The translations under genes were made by a program, and so were the position numbers. Under the pieces are notes generated by a model. That model searched no databases. It was not told the origin of the DNA and was given only the letters and a program-made list of their open reading frames with translations. From assembly GCF_050279675.1 (NCBI RefSeq), contig NZ_JBNNUK010000019.1, positions 5,075-69,074 on the forward strand: a DNA stretch of 64,000 nucleotides, read 5' to 3'. This DNA is from Viridibacillus sp050279675. Its GTDB lineage: Bacteria; Bacillota; Bacilli; Bacillales_A; Planococcaceae. This document shows, piece after piece, positions 8,041 through 16,745 of the stretch. The stretch's first letter is position 1, and each line of letters opens with the position of its first letter.

Positions 8041-8091
8041 CTACTGAAACTTTCCATTTTCAAAAAGTTTTACTAGCCTTAAACGATTGTA

Positions 8092-8211
8092 TTATGAATT
8101 CGTAACTTCATTTGAATAAAGGTCGAAATCATATTTATTCCCTTTTAACTGATCTTCGTAAATTTCAACCCTACGATTCAAAACTTCCAGGTTTCGCTGT
8201 AAAGCATTCAT
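8092..8211 (-). CDS. Small hypothetical protein (39 aa)
   Basis: MNALQRNLEVLNRRVEIYED and a further 19 residues form a polar, probably coiled-coil peptide. The ribosome binding site is weak (AGTGGAATTATAG), and I know no family. A hairpin made from AGGCTAGTAAAACTTT and its near complement lies just downstream, without a clear T-run. It could be the N-terminal half of the same broken gene as the 7912-8040 remnant, with an insertion between. Confidence 0.3.
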   Translation of the reverse strand: MNALQRNLEVLNRRVEIYEDQLKGNKYDFDLYSNEVTNS

Positions 8212-8285
8212 CTATAATTCCACTAGACTCCTACAATTGCCAAATAAAATCAGTATTTCAGTAATAATTATTCCAATAAGCTGAG

Positions 8286-8332
8286 TAAAAGAAAAGCTGA
8301 GATAAATGTATATAAAATACTATTATCTCAGC
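8286..8332 (-). terminator. Terminator of tlp
   Basis: On the minus strand GCTGAGATAA pairs with TTATCTCAGC and is followed by TTTTCTTTT, within 20 bases of the tlp stop codon. Confidence 0.8.
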
Positions 8333-8346
8333 CAACATTCTCCTAT

Positions 8347-8586
8347 TTAAAACTGATTTTTTCTTTCTTCTGCTTCAGCTTTGTCTTGCATTTCCTTTTT
8401 CTTGACATATAGTTCTTGTTTACGTCGTTGATTTTTTTCTTGAAGATTTTCTAGTTCTTCTTCACCCGCAAATTCCATACTGATTTCAGCTTCACGAATA
8501 TTTTTTTCCGTATTTTCAATCATGCTTTGTACCCTTGCAGCACTATTCGATTTATCATTAGACTTTGGATAATGTTGATCTTCCAT
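8347..8586 (-). CDS. tlp: Small acid-soluble spore protein Tlp
   Basis: A 79-aa hydrophilic, highly charged protein with the Tlp pattern: an N-terminal Ser/Asn/Asp stretch, VQSMIENTEKNIREAEISME, FAGEEELENLQEKNQRRKQ and a Lys/Glu-rich tail. Tlp is made in the forespore and stored in the spore core. TGAGGAGGTC precedes the ATG. Upstream, GTATA and CAAACTA spaced by 17 bases resemble a sigma-G promoter with one mismatch. It stands alone with its own terminator. The sequence leaves little doubt about family; the spore role is family knowledge. Confidence 0.88.
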   Translation of the reverse strand: MEDQHYPKSNDKSNSAARVQSMIENTEKNIREAEISMEFAGEEELENLQEKNQRRKQELYVKKKEMQDKAEAEERKNQF

Positions 8587-8604
8587 TTATAGACCTCCTC
8601 ATTC

Positions 8605-8864
8605 ATTTAATTATTACTGTATTAGTTTGTTTTTCTTTGTACACTTTATACTGTAATAAAAAAAGAAAACCTGCCTTTGATAGACTCTAAAAGAACGCCT
8701 TTTCTTTGATTGTTTCACAATTTTCAAATTGCAAACATCAATATAAAATTCAATAAATCCATTAAAAACCAACTCTTTAACGTTTTTGATACATACAAAT
8801 ATTAATTGTATTTACCTTTTATTTATATTGATTGAGGTATATCTAAAAGTTATTGGTGAATCTT
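8605..8864. other. Gene-free AT-rich stretch
   Basis: Between tlp and a bidirectional hairpin at 8865-8904 I see no open frame with a ribosome binding site and no structured RNA. It contains the promoter region of tlp. Confidence 0.4.
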
Positions 8865-8904
8865 AAAAAGGCCACTATTTAATTTTGATGGTGGCCTTTT
8901 ATTA
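8865..8904. terminator. Bidirectional terminator-like hairpin
   Basis: AAAAAGGCCAC and GTGGCCTTTTATT form an 8-9 bp stem around a loop of about 15 bases, with A-run and T-run on either side. It lies downstream of the VOC gene on the minus strand, 150 bases past its stop. No gene enters it from the left. Confidence 0.7.
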
Positions 8905-9051
8905 TCTTAGTAACAGCTAATTTGATATACCAAGAATGATGTTCCCTCTACTCCTAATATATCAATACCAATGTGTTTAATACGATTGTAAATAAAATAA
9001 AAACCCCTACTATTATTTCAAGTAAAGGTTCAGTTACGTTGTAATTAATCT

Positions 9052-9495
9052 TTAAAAATCATGCTTTGTTACAGTTAATTGTATTGTTATTCCAAATGGA
9101 TCTCGTACAATGCCATAACCAGGGCTAAACGAATTTTTTTCAAAAGGTGTTAAGATATGGACCTCATTATGTTTAATTAGTTTATGATAGATTGTTTCAA
9201 TGACTGAAAAATCTTTAGATTGGATACATAGAGATGAGCTGTTACTTAATTGCCATGGACGGGTTGAATCCATTTCCACTTCAGCAATCATAATTTTGTT
9301 AATACCAATTTGTAAAACAGAATGTGTAATATAATCGTCTTGGCCTTCTTCATATTTAAAATGTGGATCCATTTCTTTCATTTCTTTATAAGTTTTCATA
9401 AATAAAACCTTTGCTCCTAAACACTGTTCATAAAATGTAATTGCATCTGCCCCTTGCCCATTTAACGATAAAAAAGGGATTACTTCAAAATTCAT
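9052..9495 (-). CDS. VOC family (PhnB-like glyoxalase/bleomycin-resistance fold) protein
   Basis: A 147-aa protein starting MNFEVIPFLSLNGQGADAIT followed by FYEQCLGAKVLF, the signature start of PhnB-type VOC proteins, and ending with GYGIVRDPFGITIQL, the conserved C-terminal strand that carries a metal or substrate ligand in this fold. Such proteins act as dioxygenases, isomerases or binding proteins; which one cannot be told. AAGGAGGCAATAC precedes the ATG. It is divergently paired with a YafY-type WYL regulator, 86 bases away, which probably controls it. Confidence 0.85.
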   Translation of the reverse strand: MNFEVIPFLSLNGQGADAITFYEQCLGAKVLFMKTYKEMKEMDPHFKYEEGQDDYITHSVLQIGINKIMIAEVEMDSTRPWQLSNSSSLCIQSKDFSVIETIYHKLIKHNEVHILTPFEKNSFSPGYGIVRDPFGITIQLTVTKHDF

Positions 9496-9581
9496 TGTAT
9501 TGCCTCCTTAGTGTATGTCCTTTACACTTATAAGTATAAAATAATAAGGTGACAATACTTGGCACCTTTAAGGACGGTTTT

Positions 9582-10520
9582 ATGAAAAAAGTTGAGCGCA
9601 TAAATCAGATGCTACGTTTTATCAATCAGAAACAAATGTTCACATTGAAAGATTTAATGAATGAATTTCAAATTTCTAAAAGGACAGCACTACGTGATAT
9701 TGCATCATTAGAGGAAATTGGTACCCCTATTTTTGTAGAGTATGGTCGGTATGGAGGGTATCATTTATTGAAATCGATGACATTACCACCAATTTCATTT
9801 ACTAGTCATGAAGTTTTTGCGCTTTATTTTGCAATGCAAGCTTTACAAAGTTTTACGAGTAGTCCTTTTCAAATATCTTTTCAATCAATAAATAAGAAGT
9901 TTTTAGAAAGCGTTTCGCCTAAGCAACGTGAGCAAATCGAAAGTTTTCGAAAGAGAGTAGCTTTCTATCATACAGAACAAGCACATGAATGTGTTTTCCT
10001 CGAAGAACTCTTGCTCTCCGCTGTTCAGAATACGATTGTAAATATACACTACACAACACCCAAACAAACGACAATTCGCTGTATTCAACCCATTTCGATC
10101 TATGCACTGAAAGGTTATTGGTATTGCCAAGCCTATGATTTAGATAAAACAGCTTATCGTGTCTTCCGCTGCGATCGTATTAAATTCTTAGAAATAGTAC
10201 AGCTTGAACCTGCTGTAGATTTAAAAGACTTTAATATACAAAATGCGCATAGTCTATGGAAAGCAACCGAGCATGCCATTCATTTTAAATGTACAATCAC
10301 TTCAACAGGCGTAGAAATATTCAAGCAACAACAATTTCCTTCCATGAAATTGTCAGAAGAAAATGGAAGTTTATATTTAATTGGCACTTATGAACCTACT
10401 GAAATGAATTTTATTATTCCTTACCTGGCTAGTTTGGGTAAATCCATACAAATAATTGAGCCACCTTCTTTAAAAGAATGCTTGAAAAAATACTATTTAG
10501 ATTTAATTAACCATTTGTAA
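9582..10520 (+). CDS. YafY/WYL-domain transcriptional regulator
   Basis: A 312-aa DNA-binding protein. Residues 1-60 form an HTH_11-type helix-turn-helix (RINQMLRFINQKQMFTLKDL, FQISKRTALRDIASLEEIG), followed by YGGYHL. Residues 130-220 carry the WYL domain (IQPISIYALKGYWYCQAYD, YRVFRCDRI), thought to sense a ligand. The ATG was chosen because AAGGACGG lies just before it; an upstream in-frame GTG lacks a site. Divergent transcription from the VOC gene suggests local control of that gene. Confidence 0.88.
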   Translation: MKKVERINQMLRFINQKQMFTLKDLMNEFQISKRTALRDIASLEEIGTPIFVEYGRYGGYHLLKSMTLPPISFTSHEVFALYFAMQALQSFTSSPFQISFQSINKKFLESVSPKQREQIESFRKRVAFYHTEQAHECVFLEELLLSAVQNTIVNIHYTTPKQTTIRCIQPISIYALKGYWYCQAYDLDKTAYRVFRCDRIKFLEIVQLEPAVDLKDFNIQNAHSLWKATEHAIHFKCTITSTGVEIFKQQQFPSMKLSEENGSLYLIGTYEPTEMNFIIPYLASLGKSIQIIEPPSLKECLKKYYLDLINHL

Positions 10521-10617
10521 TGTGAATTTAAAAACGATTGAAACAATCAATAGTACTTAGTTTTGATATAAACTACTCAACCGTAACACCAACTCTTTTC
10601 TGTAGGTCCATCTATTT

Positions 10618-10657
10618 AGCCGCTATTATGAAAACTCCATAAATAGCGGCTTTTTTA
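10618..10657 (+). terminator. Terminator after the WYL regulator
   Basis: AGCCGCTATT and AATAGCGGCT form a 10-bp stem followed by TTTTTT, about 100 bases past the stop codon. Confidence 0.85.
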
Positions 10658-10759
10658 AACCATTTCAGTTTAATAAACTGTTACATGCCGGTATTCTACT
10701 CTTTTTATTGTCTAAAAAAATATTTGATATTCTGATTCGAATGAAATTACTCATCTTAC

Positions 10760-10787
10760 ACCTAACGTCCATCTAATTCATAAGATA
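10760..10787 (+). promoter_or_regulatory. Possible sigma-K promoter
   Basis: AC at 10760-10761, a 17-base spacer and CATAAGATA at 10779-10787 match the sigma-K consensus (AC, N16-17, CATAnnnTA). It lies 30 bases before a gene whose product resembles small spore-coat proteins, which makes the match more credible. Confidence 0.45.
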
Positions 10788-10818
10788 GGATACACACTTT
10801 TGGTTAGGAGGAATCCAA

Positions 10819-11229
10819 TTGTATTACAGTCCTTATCCGTATGTTCTCTATGCAAATCACTATCCACAGTGGGTTACGGCAAATCATTCTTCACCTTCTC
10901 AAATCCCTAGACAATTAGCAATGCCAACGAACCCTACAAATATCAGCCCATTTCCCCCTGTAAATACACATAAGTTTAAGACTTCAGCGAAAGATATACA
11001 GAACATTATGCAACAAGCTCATCTGCTTGTAGATAAGATTTCTGTTTCAGAGCAATTTGCACATGATTTAATAAACGCCGCACAAACTTCAAATAAAACT
11101 GAAGTAGACAGATTAATTTCATCAACAGGAATCACCATTACATTCGATACAAAATATACACCAGACAGTATTCGAATTAATTTGACTAAAAATGGTTGTT
11201 GTGGACTAACGATCATTTTAAATTGGTAA
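10819..11229 (+). CDS. Probable small spore-coat-like protein (YuzC-like)
   Basis: A 136-aa protein. The first 20 residues are Tyr/Pro-rich (MYYSPYPYVLYANHYPQWV). A Pro-rich linker follows, then a helical region with TSAKDIQNIMQQAHLLVDKI and NAAQTSNKTEVDRLISSTGI, and a C-terminal strand pattern ending NGCCGLTIILNW. This resembles YuzC and related inner spore-coat proteins of Bacillus, recalled from memory rather than aligned. The start is TTG after TTAGGAGG. A sigma-K-like promoter upstream agrees with expression in the mother cell late in sporulation. Confidence 0.65.
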   Translation: MYYSPYPYVLYANHYPQWVTANHSSPSQIPRQLAMPTNPTNISPFPPVNTHKFKTSAKDIQNIMQQAHLLVDKISVSEQFAHDLINAAQTSNKTEVDRLISSTGITITFDTKYTPDSIRINLTKNGCCGLTIILNW

Positions 11230-11547
11230 TTTAAGAATTTACAACCAGAAGACCTCGATTATTATTGCTTTAGAATATCAGCATTTTTTATTCGCTACAT
11301 GAAGCTCGAATGAAATTAAAATGTTACAGCTTACGCAAATGTCGCATTTAATCTCTCTAGGAGAAGTAGTTCCATTAATCACATGTTTCCTTATTTTCGC
11401 TAAACATAATCAAGATAGTATCGGTTATTCTTTAATCATTCTATGAACAACCAATGTGGCTCTTGCCACATTAGAACTTATGGACAAACTCTTCATAAGT
11501 AAATAATCTTTATTATAAGGATGACATTAAATATCATTTTTTTGTTA
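11230..11547. other. Gene-free stretch
   Basis: No convincing frame on either strand. It holds one small hairpin, AATGTGG/CCACATT at 11453-11472, without a T-run. The region separates the coat-like gene from the convergent GerC gene. Confidence 0.4.
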
Positions 11548-12693
11548 TTAATCAATTGTTTCTTTAAATGATTTTCTCTGCGTTTTAATTTTATTAATTT
11601 CAACTTTGAGCTTTATCGAATCTTCATTTAACCGAACCTTCCCTTTCTTCTGTATTTTTTTCCACACTTTTACATTTTCGCGATACAAGTACTCTGATAA
11701 TCGATAAATGTCTACATCATTTTCTAATCCTGCTTTATAGGTATCTAATACTTCTTTTTTGACTTCCTTTATTACTCCTTTTCGAATTTCATCAATTGAT
11801 ACTTTGTCCTTAAATTCACTTATATTAAAATCCAATTTTATATGAACATTAAACTTCACTTTATCTTTTAAAACAATTGGTTTCACTTTTACTTTTACTT
11901 TGTCTACTACAACTGTAAAGTGTTGTTCATCTTTTGAACCTATTTTGTACGTAACTTCTCCCCTCTTTGTATCATTTGTCATCCATTGTAATCCACTTGC
12001 CTTTTCTCCAGGGATAAAACCTTTAAAGCTATGAGGAGAAAGTACACCTACTCCCGTTAACTCAACTTCGTTTTTGGTTTCTTTTTCTGTTTTCCACTCT
12101 GCTATAGTAACGAAAGGAATACCTATTTCATAACTAGGTTCATTTAGTCCAATAATCAATGTTCGAAAATTGATTGGTTTAATAAAGGATTCTTGTTCAT
12201 ACGAATTTTCTGGATTCCCTAACTTTGACAAACTTATAGATCTATTGAGATTTGGTGTAGTCAAAAGTATATCTTTTACTGGATTATGAGTGCCGTAAAC
12301 CCATATTTGATATCGCGTTTCTCTATATCGTATAAAAGCGTCGATAACCTGATTAGCTCTTCCGTTTTTTAATACTTCTTCAGATAAAATAACATAAGAA
12401 AAAAAGCCCCACAGCACCGTTTCATCCATTGAATGATATAAATTAAAAACTGCCTCATTAATGGTTTTCCCTGAAGCATACCCTACTTCAGCCTGTGGAA
12501 TATTAGTGACTGGCTGTTCATTTTTTGCAGTAGTAGTAAAATCAATTATTTGAGCATATACCTCATACTTCCCATCCTTATAATCCAAGCCCATCCCATG
12601 AATATATAGCATTCTTTCGGGTGCTTTTACATCCCAACAACCTGCTATGAGAGTAGTGAGTATAATAACTAATATGAATATTCTCTTATTCAT
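11548..12693 (-). CDS. Ger(x)C family spore germination lipoprotein
   Basis: A 381-aa protein with a lipoprotein signal peptide (MNKRIFILVIILTTLIAGC, cysteine at 19) followed by WDVKAPERMLYIHGMGLDY, the hallmark opening of GerAC/GerBC/GerKC proteins, and the usual length for the family. The C-subunit sits on the outer face of the spore inner membrane as part of a germinant receptor. Its start overlaps by 8 bases the remnant of a gerA-type gene. No B-subunit gene is present nearby, so it looks like an orphan subunit. Whether it still works with receptors encoded elsewhere is unknown. Confidence 0.88.
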   Translation of the reverse strand: MNKRIFILVIILTTLIAGCWDVKAPERMLYIHGMGLDYKDGKYEVYAQIIDFTTTAKNEQPVTNIPQAEVGYASGKTINEAVFNLYHSMDETVLWGFFSYVILSEEVLKNGRANQVIDAFIRYRETRYQIWVYGTHNPVKDILLTTPNLNRSISLSKLGNPENSYEQESFIKPINFRTLIIGLNEPSYEIGIPFVTIAEWKTEKETKNEVELTGVGVLSPHSFKGFIPGEKASGLQWMTNDTKRGEVTYKIGSKDEQHFTVVVDKVKVKVKPIVLKDKVKFNVHIKLDFNISEFKDKVSIDEIRKGVIKEVKKEVLDTYKAGLENDVDIYRLSEYLYRENVKVWKKIQKKGKVRLNEDSIKLKVEINKIKTQRKSFKETID

Positions 12694-12910
12694 TTTTGGC
12701 TTCTTTTGGACGTGTTTTATCTTGAGGGACTAACCTAGCTGAACGTCTATAATAGAATTTTCTGTTAAGCGATATATCATCAATGAAGCTATTCATTGGT
12801 CCTTTTAAATTGAGTGTAAACCAAAGAAAATAAACAGCTTCAGACTTCGAAAAAGACTGTCTCAAGATATTAAAATCTATTGAATCTTTGGCATGTTCCA
12901 TCCCACTCAC
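12686..12910 (-). pseudogene. Truncated germinant receptor A-subunit (C-terminal tail)
   Basis: The last 40 or so codons, RKFYYRRSARLVPQDKTRP and KEAKNE, resemble the basic cytoplasmic tail that ends GerAA-type proteins, and they overlap the start of gerC by 8 bases exactly as intact gerA/gerC genes often do. The first half of this 74-codon frame shows no transmembrane segments, whereas GerA proteins have about 480 residues with several. I infer an internal deletion that removed nearly all of gerA. Family assignment rests on position as much as sequence. Confidence 0.45.
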
Positions 12911-13089
12911 TACTTTCTGCTTTATTATTTTCCTACATTAAAGAATTGTTTATTATTTGTTAGTTATCACCAACAACAAGAGATATTATAAGCAGTAATT
13001 TATAATGTTGCATTTTGTGATTTTGAATAAGTAGTATTACACTACTAATTGCATCATGGTAGATCAATTAAAAATCTTCGTAAAATATA

Positions 13090-13124
13090 AAAAACCTTCA
13101 AGTTATTAACTTTGAAGGTTTTCT
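13090..13124. terminator. Terminator of the PepSY gene
   Basis: AAAACCTTCAA and TTGAAGGTTTT form an 11-bp stem with a short loop. On the minus strand it is followed by TTTATATTTT, 115 bases after the PepSY stop codon. Confidence 0.75.
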
Positions 13125-13237
13125 ATATCTTTATTAATAATTCTGCCGGTTACTGTGTTATACATAAATAGAAAATGGTTAGTAAATGTACATCAATTTT
13201 TTCTTCACTTCAATGTTCAGAAGTTGATATTCGTACT

Positions 13238-14590
13238 TCATATCTTCTGTTTTACCAACATGAACGTTTCTACTAGTAATACAAGAAGTAGTGAGATACC
13301 GAATAGTGGCATAACAATACCCAGCAAAATCATGATGATTAAAAATCCAACAGAAGTACCTTTTGATGTACTAGGTGGTGCAGAAAACTCACCTTTCTTT
13401 TTGCGGGATAGCCAAGTTTTAATACCCCAAAAAATGACGAAAATAAAGGCAAGACAGACAATTAAATTGATAATCTTATTTGGCCATCCAAATAAATGTC
13501 CTTCATGTAAAGGAATTCCCCAAGTAAACCACTTAGCTAAGATACCATAGTCATCATAGCCCGCTTTAGAAATTAACTTCCCGCTATATTGATCAAAATA
13601 TGATGTCATTTCATCGTATGGACTAACATCTAATCCAGTTACACCAGTGTTACTACTTTTAGCAACAGTATATACCCCCTCTTCATCAGAAGGGTAAATA
13701 ATAGAATATGGCTTAGAAATATTAGCATCTTCTACTTTTAGCATCAGTTGATGGACATTTAGCATATTATCATTTTCAGACATATCCATACCAGACATAT
13801 TCATGCCTTTGTGAAGTGCATGTGGATCATCATTTGAAGAAGCCGGTGCCGCATTTTTTCGAGTAGCCCACGGTATTTCACTCATATCAGAAGTAGGTGG
13901 ATTTACTTGTTTTTCTGGATTACCAATAGAGGGGTGCTCTTGTGAGGCTATATATATGAAATTCCCCATAAATGCCGACCAAGGTAATCCAGTAAGGATG
14001 ATAACAAGCATCGGAATAGTAATAATTGTCCCTACAAGTGCATGCCATTTTTTGTTTTTTTGACGAGTGGAAGCATTTTGTTTTTTCTTCAATACCTTCC
14101 CTTTAAAAGTCATGTATACACCTGTAATTAGTAGGAATATAGCCCAACAAGCAGCTAATTCAACTAGATAATTGACAACTGTTCCTCCAACAAATAGTGA
14201 ACTATGAACATTTCGCATGATATTTGCAAATGTATATTTCGCATTTTGGGTTCCTACGATTTGATTATGTTCATCTAAGAAAACATATTTTTCATCGCCT
14301 TCTTTATTCCCCATCGTTAAACGTGTATTATATGGGTCGTCGAGAACAATGATTTTAGATACTGAGTACCCTTCATTTTGTTCTTTAGCTTTAGCTATTC
14401 CCTCATCAATCGTTAACTGTTCAGAATATGTACTATCACCAAAGAAGTAATCATCATATACATTATTTTCGACATTCGTATAGAACAAAAAGCCAATTCC
14501 ACTAATTGTTAAAGTAAGTAGCAATGGCGTGATAAATAACGCAGCATAAAAATGCCATCGCCAAAAGCGATTATATAAACCCTTATTCAT
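13238..14590 (-). CDS. PepSY domain membrane protein with Met/His-rich insert
   Basis: A 450-aa membrane protein of the PepSY-associated (COG3182, PiuB-like) family. Transmembrane helices lie near residues 15-38, 138-162, 183-205, 370-392 and 415-445. PepSY segments lie outside between them (EQLTIDEGIAKAKEQNEGYS; VSPYDEMTSYFDQYSGKLIS). Residues 257-275 hold HALHKGMNMSGMDMSEND, a Met/His cluster of the kind that binds copper in CopC/PcoC-type proteins. Family members are often metal-regulated or reductase-like. The ATG follows AGGAGGAAAG. No metal transporter or regulator gene is adjacent. Confidence 0.85.
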   Translation of the reverse strand: MNKGLYNRFWRWHFYAALFITPLLLTLTISGIGFLFYTNVENNVYDDYFFGDSTYSEQLTIDEGIAKAKEQNEGYSVSKIIVLDDPYNTRLTMGNKEGDEKYVFLDEHNQIVGTQNAKYTFANIMRNVHSSLFVGGTVVNYLVELAACWAIFLLITGVYMTFKGKVLKKKQNASTRQKNKKWHALVGTIITIPMLVIILTGLPWSAFMGNFIYIASQEHPSIGNPEKQVNPPTSDMSEIPWATRKNAAPASSNDDPHALHKGMNMSGMDMSENDNMLNVHQLMLKVEDANISKPYSIIYPSDEEGVYTVAKSSNTGVTGLDVSPYDEMTSYFDQYSGKLISKAGYDDYGILAKWFTWGIPLHEGHLFGWPNKIINLIVCLAFIFVIFWGIKTWLSRKKKGEFSAPPSTSKGTSVGFLIIMILLGIVMPLFGISLLLVLLVETFMLVKQKI

Positions 14591-14599
14591 TTCTTTCCT

Positions 14600-14970
14600 C
14601 CTAGAAATAATCTCGTTTTAATGAACAATACTATTCTATAAAAAAAGAGTGAAATTTGAATGAAGTTATTCAATTTTTTTAATGCCTCAAGTACTTCATG
14701 GAAAAGATTTCAATAATATTGACAAGTATTATTTGTGAATCAAGATTAGAAAAATTATTAACTACTCTCTAAGCATCTTTCAACTAATTTAGTTAGTTGA
14801 ATTATAGTTTTTGTTTTCTGAATATTTAATATTTTTTAAGATAGAATTCCTATAATATACTTTAAAATGTTTTAATCTTGAACCTGCATTTTAAGGAAAA
14901 TTAAAAGTATCAATTTAGATAATGTTGTTCAAAATTGATTCCTACACTGTAACTGGATATTCAGTTCTAA
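14600..14970. other. Gene-free AT-rich stretch
   Basis: Only A/T-rich sequence between the PepSY start and the terminator of the NSS transporter gene. No open frame, no Fur-like box and no RNA structure was recognised. Confidence 0.4.
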
Positions 14971-15017
14971 TAAAAAAGTACTGAAGTTAAGCAGAATCCC
15001 TGCTAGCTTCAGCACTT
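14971..15017 (-). terminator. Terminator of the NSS transporter gene
   Basis: On the minus strand AGTGCTGAAGCTAGCAG pairs with CTGCTTAACTTCAGTACT around a short loop and is followed by TTTTTTATT, starting 27 bases after the stop codon. Confidence 0.85.
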
Positions 15018-15043
15018 TCTGTTGCTCTCATTAATAAAGTTTC

Positions 15044-16417
15044 TTATTTAAAAATAGCAATAATCTTATCTAGTATTCCAGTAATATCAAGGAATACGAT
15101 GATAATTACTAATGGAATAATATATCTCATTATAAAGAACCATATATTAAATGCAGTAGCACCTAAACTAGAATGTTGTAATATTTCTTCTCGTAATTTA
15201 CTTTTCTTAATCTTAAGTGGTACGAAAATAGAGATTAAAAACACACCAAGTGGCATTAAAATATTACTAACTAAATAATCTGCGGAATCAAATATATTCT
15301 TCGAGAAGATTAGAACATCATCAAAAACACTATATGATAATGCAGATGGAACTCCGACTGCGAATACTAAAACACCAGTAATATATGCATATTTTGTTCT
15401 CTTCTCTTCATTTCCTTTAACTAGAGAAGCTACAATAATTTCTAACATAGAAAATGCCGATGTTAATGTGGCAAATAAAAATAAAGCTAAGAACCCTAAT
15501 AAGAAAGCTTCTCCAAAAATGATTTGATCAAACACAGCAGGTAATACAACAAACAGCAAACCAGGTCCTTCAGCAGGTTCTAAACCTAGTGAAAATACAG
15601 CTGGGAAGATTGCTAAACCTGCTAATAAAGCGATGAATAAATTCATTGAAACGATTGAAATAGCCGGTTGAATTAAGCTTTCTTTTTTTGAAAGATACGA
15701 ACTATAAGTAACCATCACTGATACACCGACACTTAGGGAGAAGAAAGCTTGTCCCATTGCATACAGAATACTTTGAGATGTGAGATTTGCGAAATCAGGT
15801 GCTAAGAAGAATTTTACACCTTCCATAGCGTTTTCAAGTGTAAGTGAACGAATGATAAGAACAAAAAATAGGATAAATAAAGCGGGCATCAAAATTTTGC
15901 TTACTTTTTCAATTCCATTTTGAATCCCTTTTGCTACAACTAGAACTGTGAAAGCTAAGAATGCAAATTGAGCTCCAATAACTAACATTGGATTTCCAAT
16001 TATGTAGTTAAAGACAGATCCATAATCTGCGCCTTCACTTATAATTCCACCAAACAAACCTTTTACAAAATATATAACAATCCAGCCACCAATTACGCTA
16101 TAAAAAGACAATAAGAGGAAACATGTGAATACCCCTAACTTGCCAATCCAATGCCATTTAGTATTTGGAGCTAAAGTACGATAAGCACTAACTGCTTCCT
16201 TTTGCGTGCTTCTACCAATGACAAACTCTGCTAATAACAGGGGAAAACCTATGAATAATGAAAAAAGGATAAACAGTAGAAAGAATGCTCCCCCTCCACT
16301 GATACCAGTCACATAGGGCAGCTTCCATATTGCGCCTACTCCTATAGCTGACCCTGCTGCGGATAAAATAAATCCAATCTTAGATGACCATTGCTCTGAT
16401 GTTTTAATACTTACCAA
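15044..16417 (-). CDS. Sodium-dependent amino-acid transporter (NSS/SNF family)
   Basis: A 457-aa membrane protein of the neurotransmitter:sodium symporter family. The first helix has AAGSAIGVGAIWKLPYVTG with the Gly-rich unwound segment that binds sodium and substrate in LeuT; eleven or so further hydrophobic helices follow. Length is normal. A T-box leader with an apparent UUC (Phe) specifier precedes it, so it probably imports phenylalanine or another aromatic amino acid and is induced when charged tRNA-Phe falls. The start is TTG (an upstream in-frame TAG rules out a longer form), and unusually I see no clear ribosome binding site, only GGATTGG. Confidence 0.9.
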   Translation of the reverse strand: MVSIKTSEQWSSKIGFILSAAGSAIGVGAIWKLPYVTGISGGGAFFLLFILFSLFIGFPLLLAEFVIGRSTQKEAVSAYRTLAPNTKWHWIGKLGVFTCFLLLSFYSVIGGWIVIYFVKGLFGGIISEGADYGSVFNYIIGNPMLVIGAQFAFLAFTVLVVAKGIQNGIEKVSKILMPALFILFFVLIIRSLTLENAMEGVKFFLAPDFANLTSQSILYAMGQAFFSLSVGVSVMVTYSSYLSKKESLIQPAISIVSMNLFIALLAGLAIFPAVFSLGLEPAEGPGLLFVVLPAVFDQIIFGEAFLLGFLALFLFATLTSAFSMLEIIVASLVKGNEEKRTKYAYITGVLVFAVGVPSALSYSVFDDVLIFSKNIFDSADYLVSNILMPLGVFLISIFVPLKIKKSKLREEILQHSSLGATAFNIWFFIMRYIIPLVIIIVFLDITGILDKIIAIFK

Positions 16418-16464
16418 TCCAATCTATATTTATTACGTCTTTTCCTCATAAAAAACAAAGGAAA

Positions 16465-16745
16465 AGACAAAAAAGCCACGTCTCTATCTTTAACGATAGG
16501 GACGTGGCTGTTCACGCGGTACCACCCTAATTGGAAACAAATCAAGTTTCCCACTTACTTGGTAAAATAACGGTTTAATCCGTTTTTATACTACGATCAC
16601 TAAGATGTAATATAAAAAAAGCTCTAAGAATGAAATTCACCAAAGTCTATGTATCAGTTTCCACCAACCACTGATTCTCTGTCAACAGGGAGACCCGGCT
16701 TAATATGTTCTTGTCATCGCTCATTTGCTATTTAGAATATTAAAC
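16465..16745 (-). promoter_or_regulatory. T-box leader, apparent UUC (Phe) specifier
   Basis: On the minus strand the leader has a Stem I with AGAGAATCAGTGGTTGGTGG, then GAATTTCA, the conserved T-box TTAGGGTGGTACCGCG, and a terminator whose stem CCACGTC...GACGTGG ends in TTTTTTG. In the known glyQS leader and in the argS leader at 30.3 kb the specifier fits the pattern GAA-N-codon-A; here that gives TTC at 16634-16632, phenylalanine. The acceptor-binding bulge UGGU matches a tRNA with discriminator A. It controls the downstream NSS transporter by antitermination. Confidence 0.9.
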
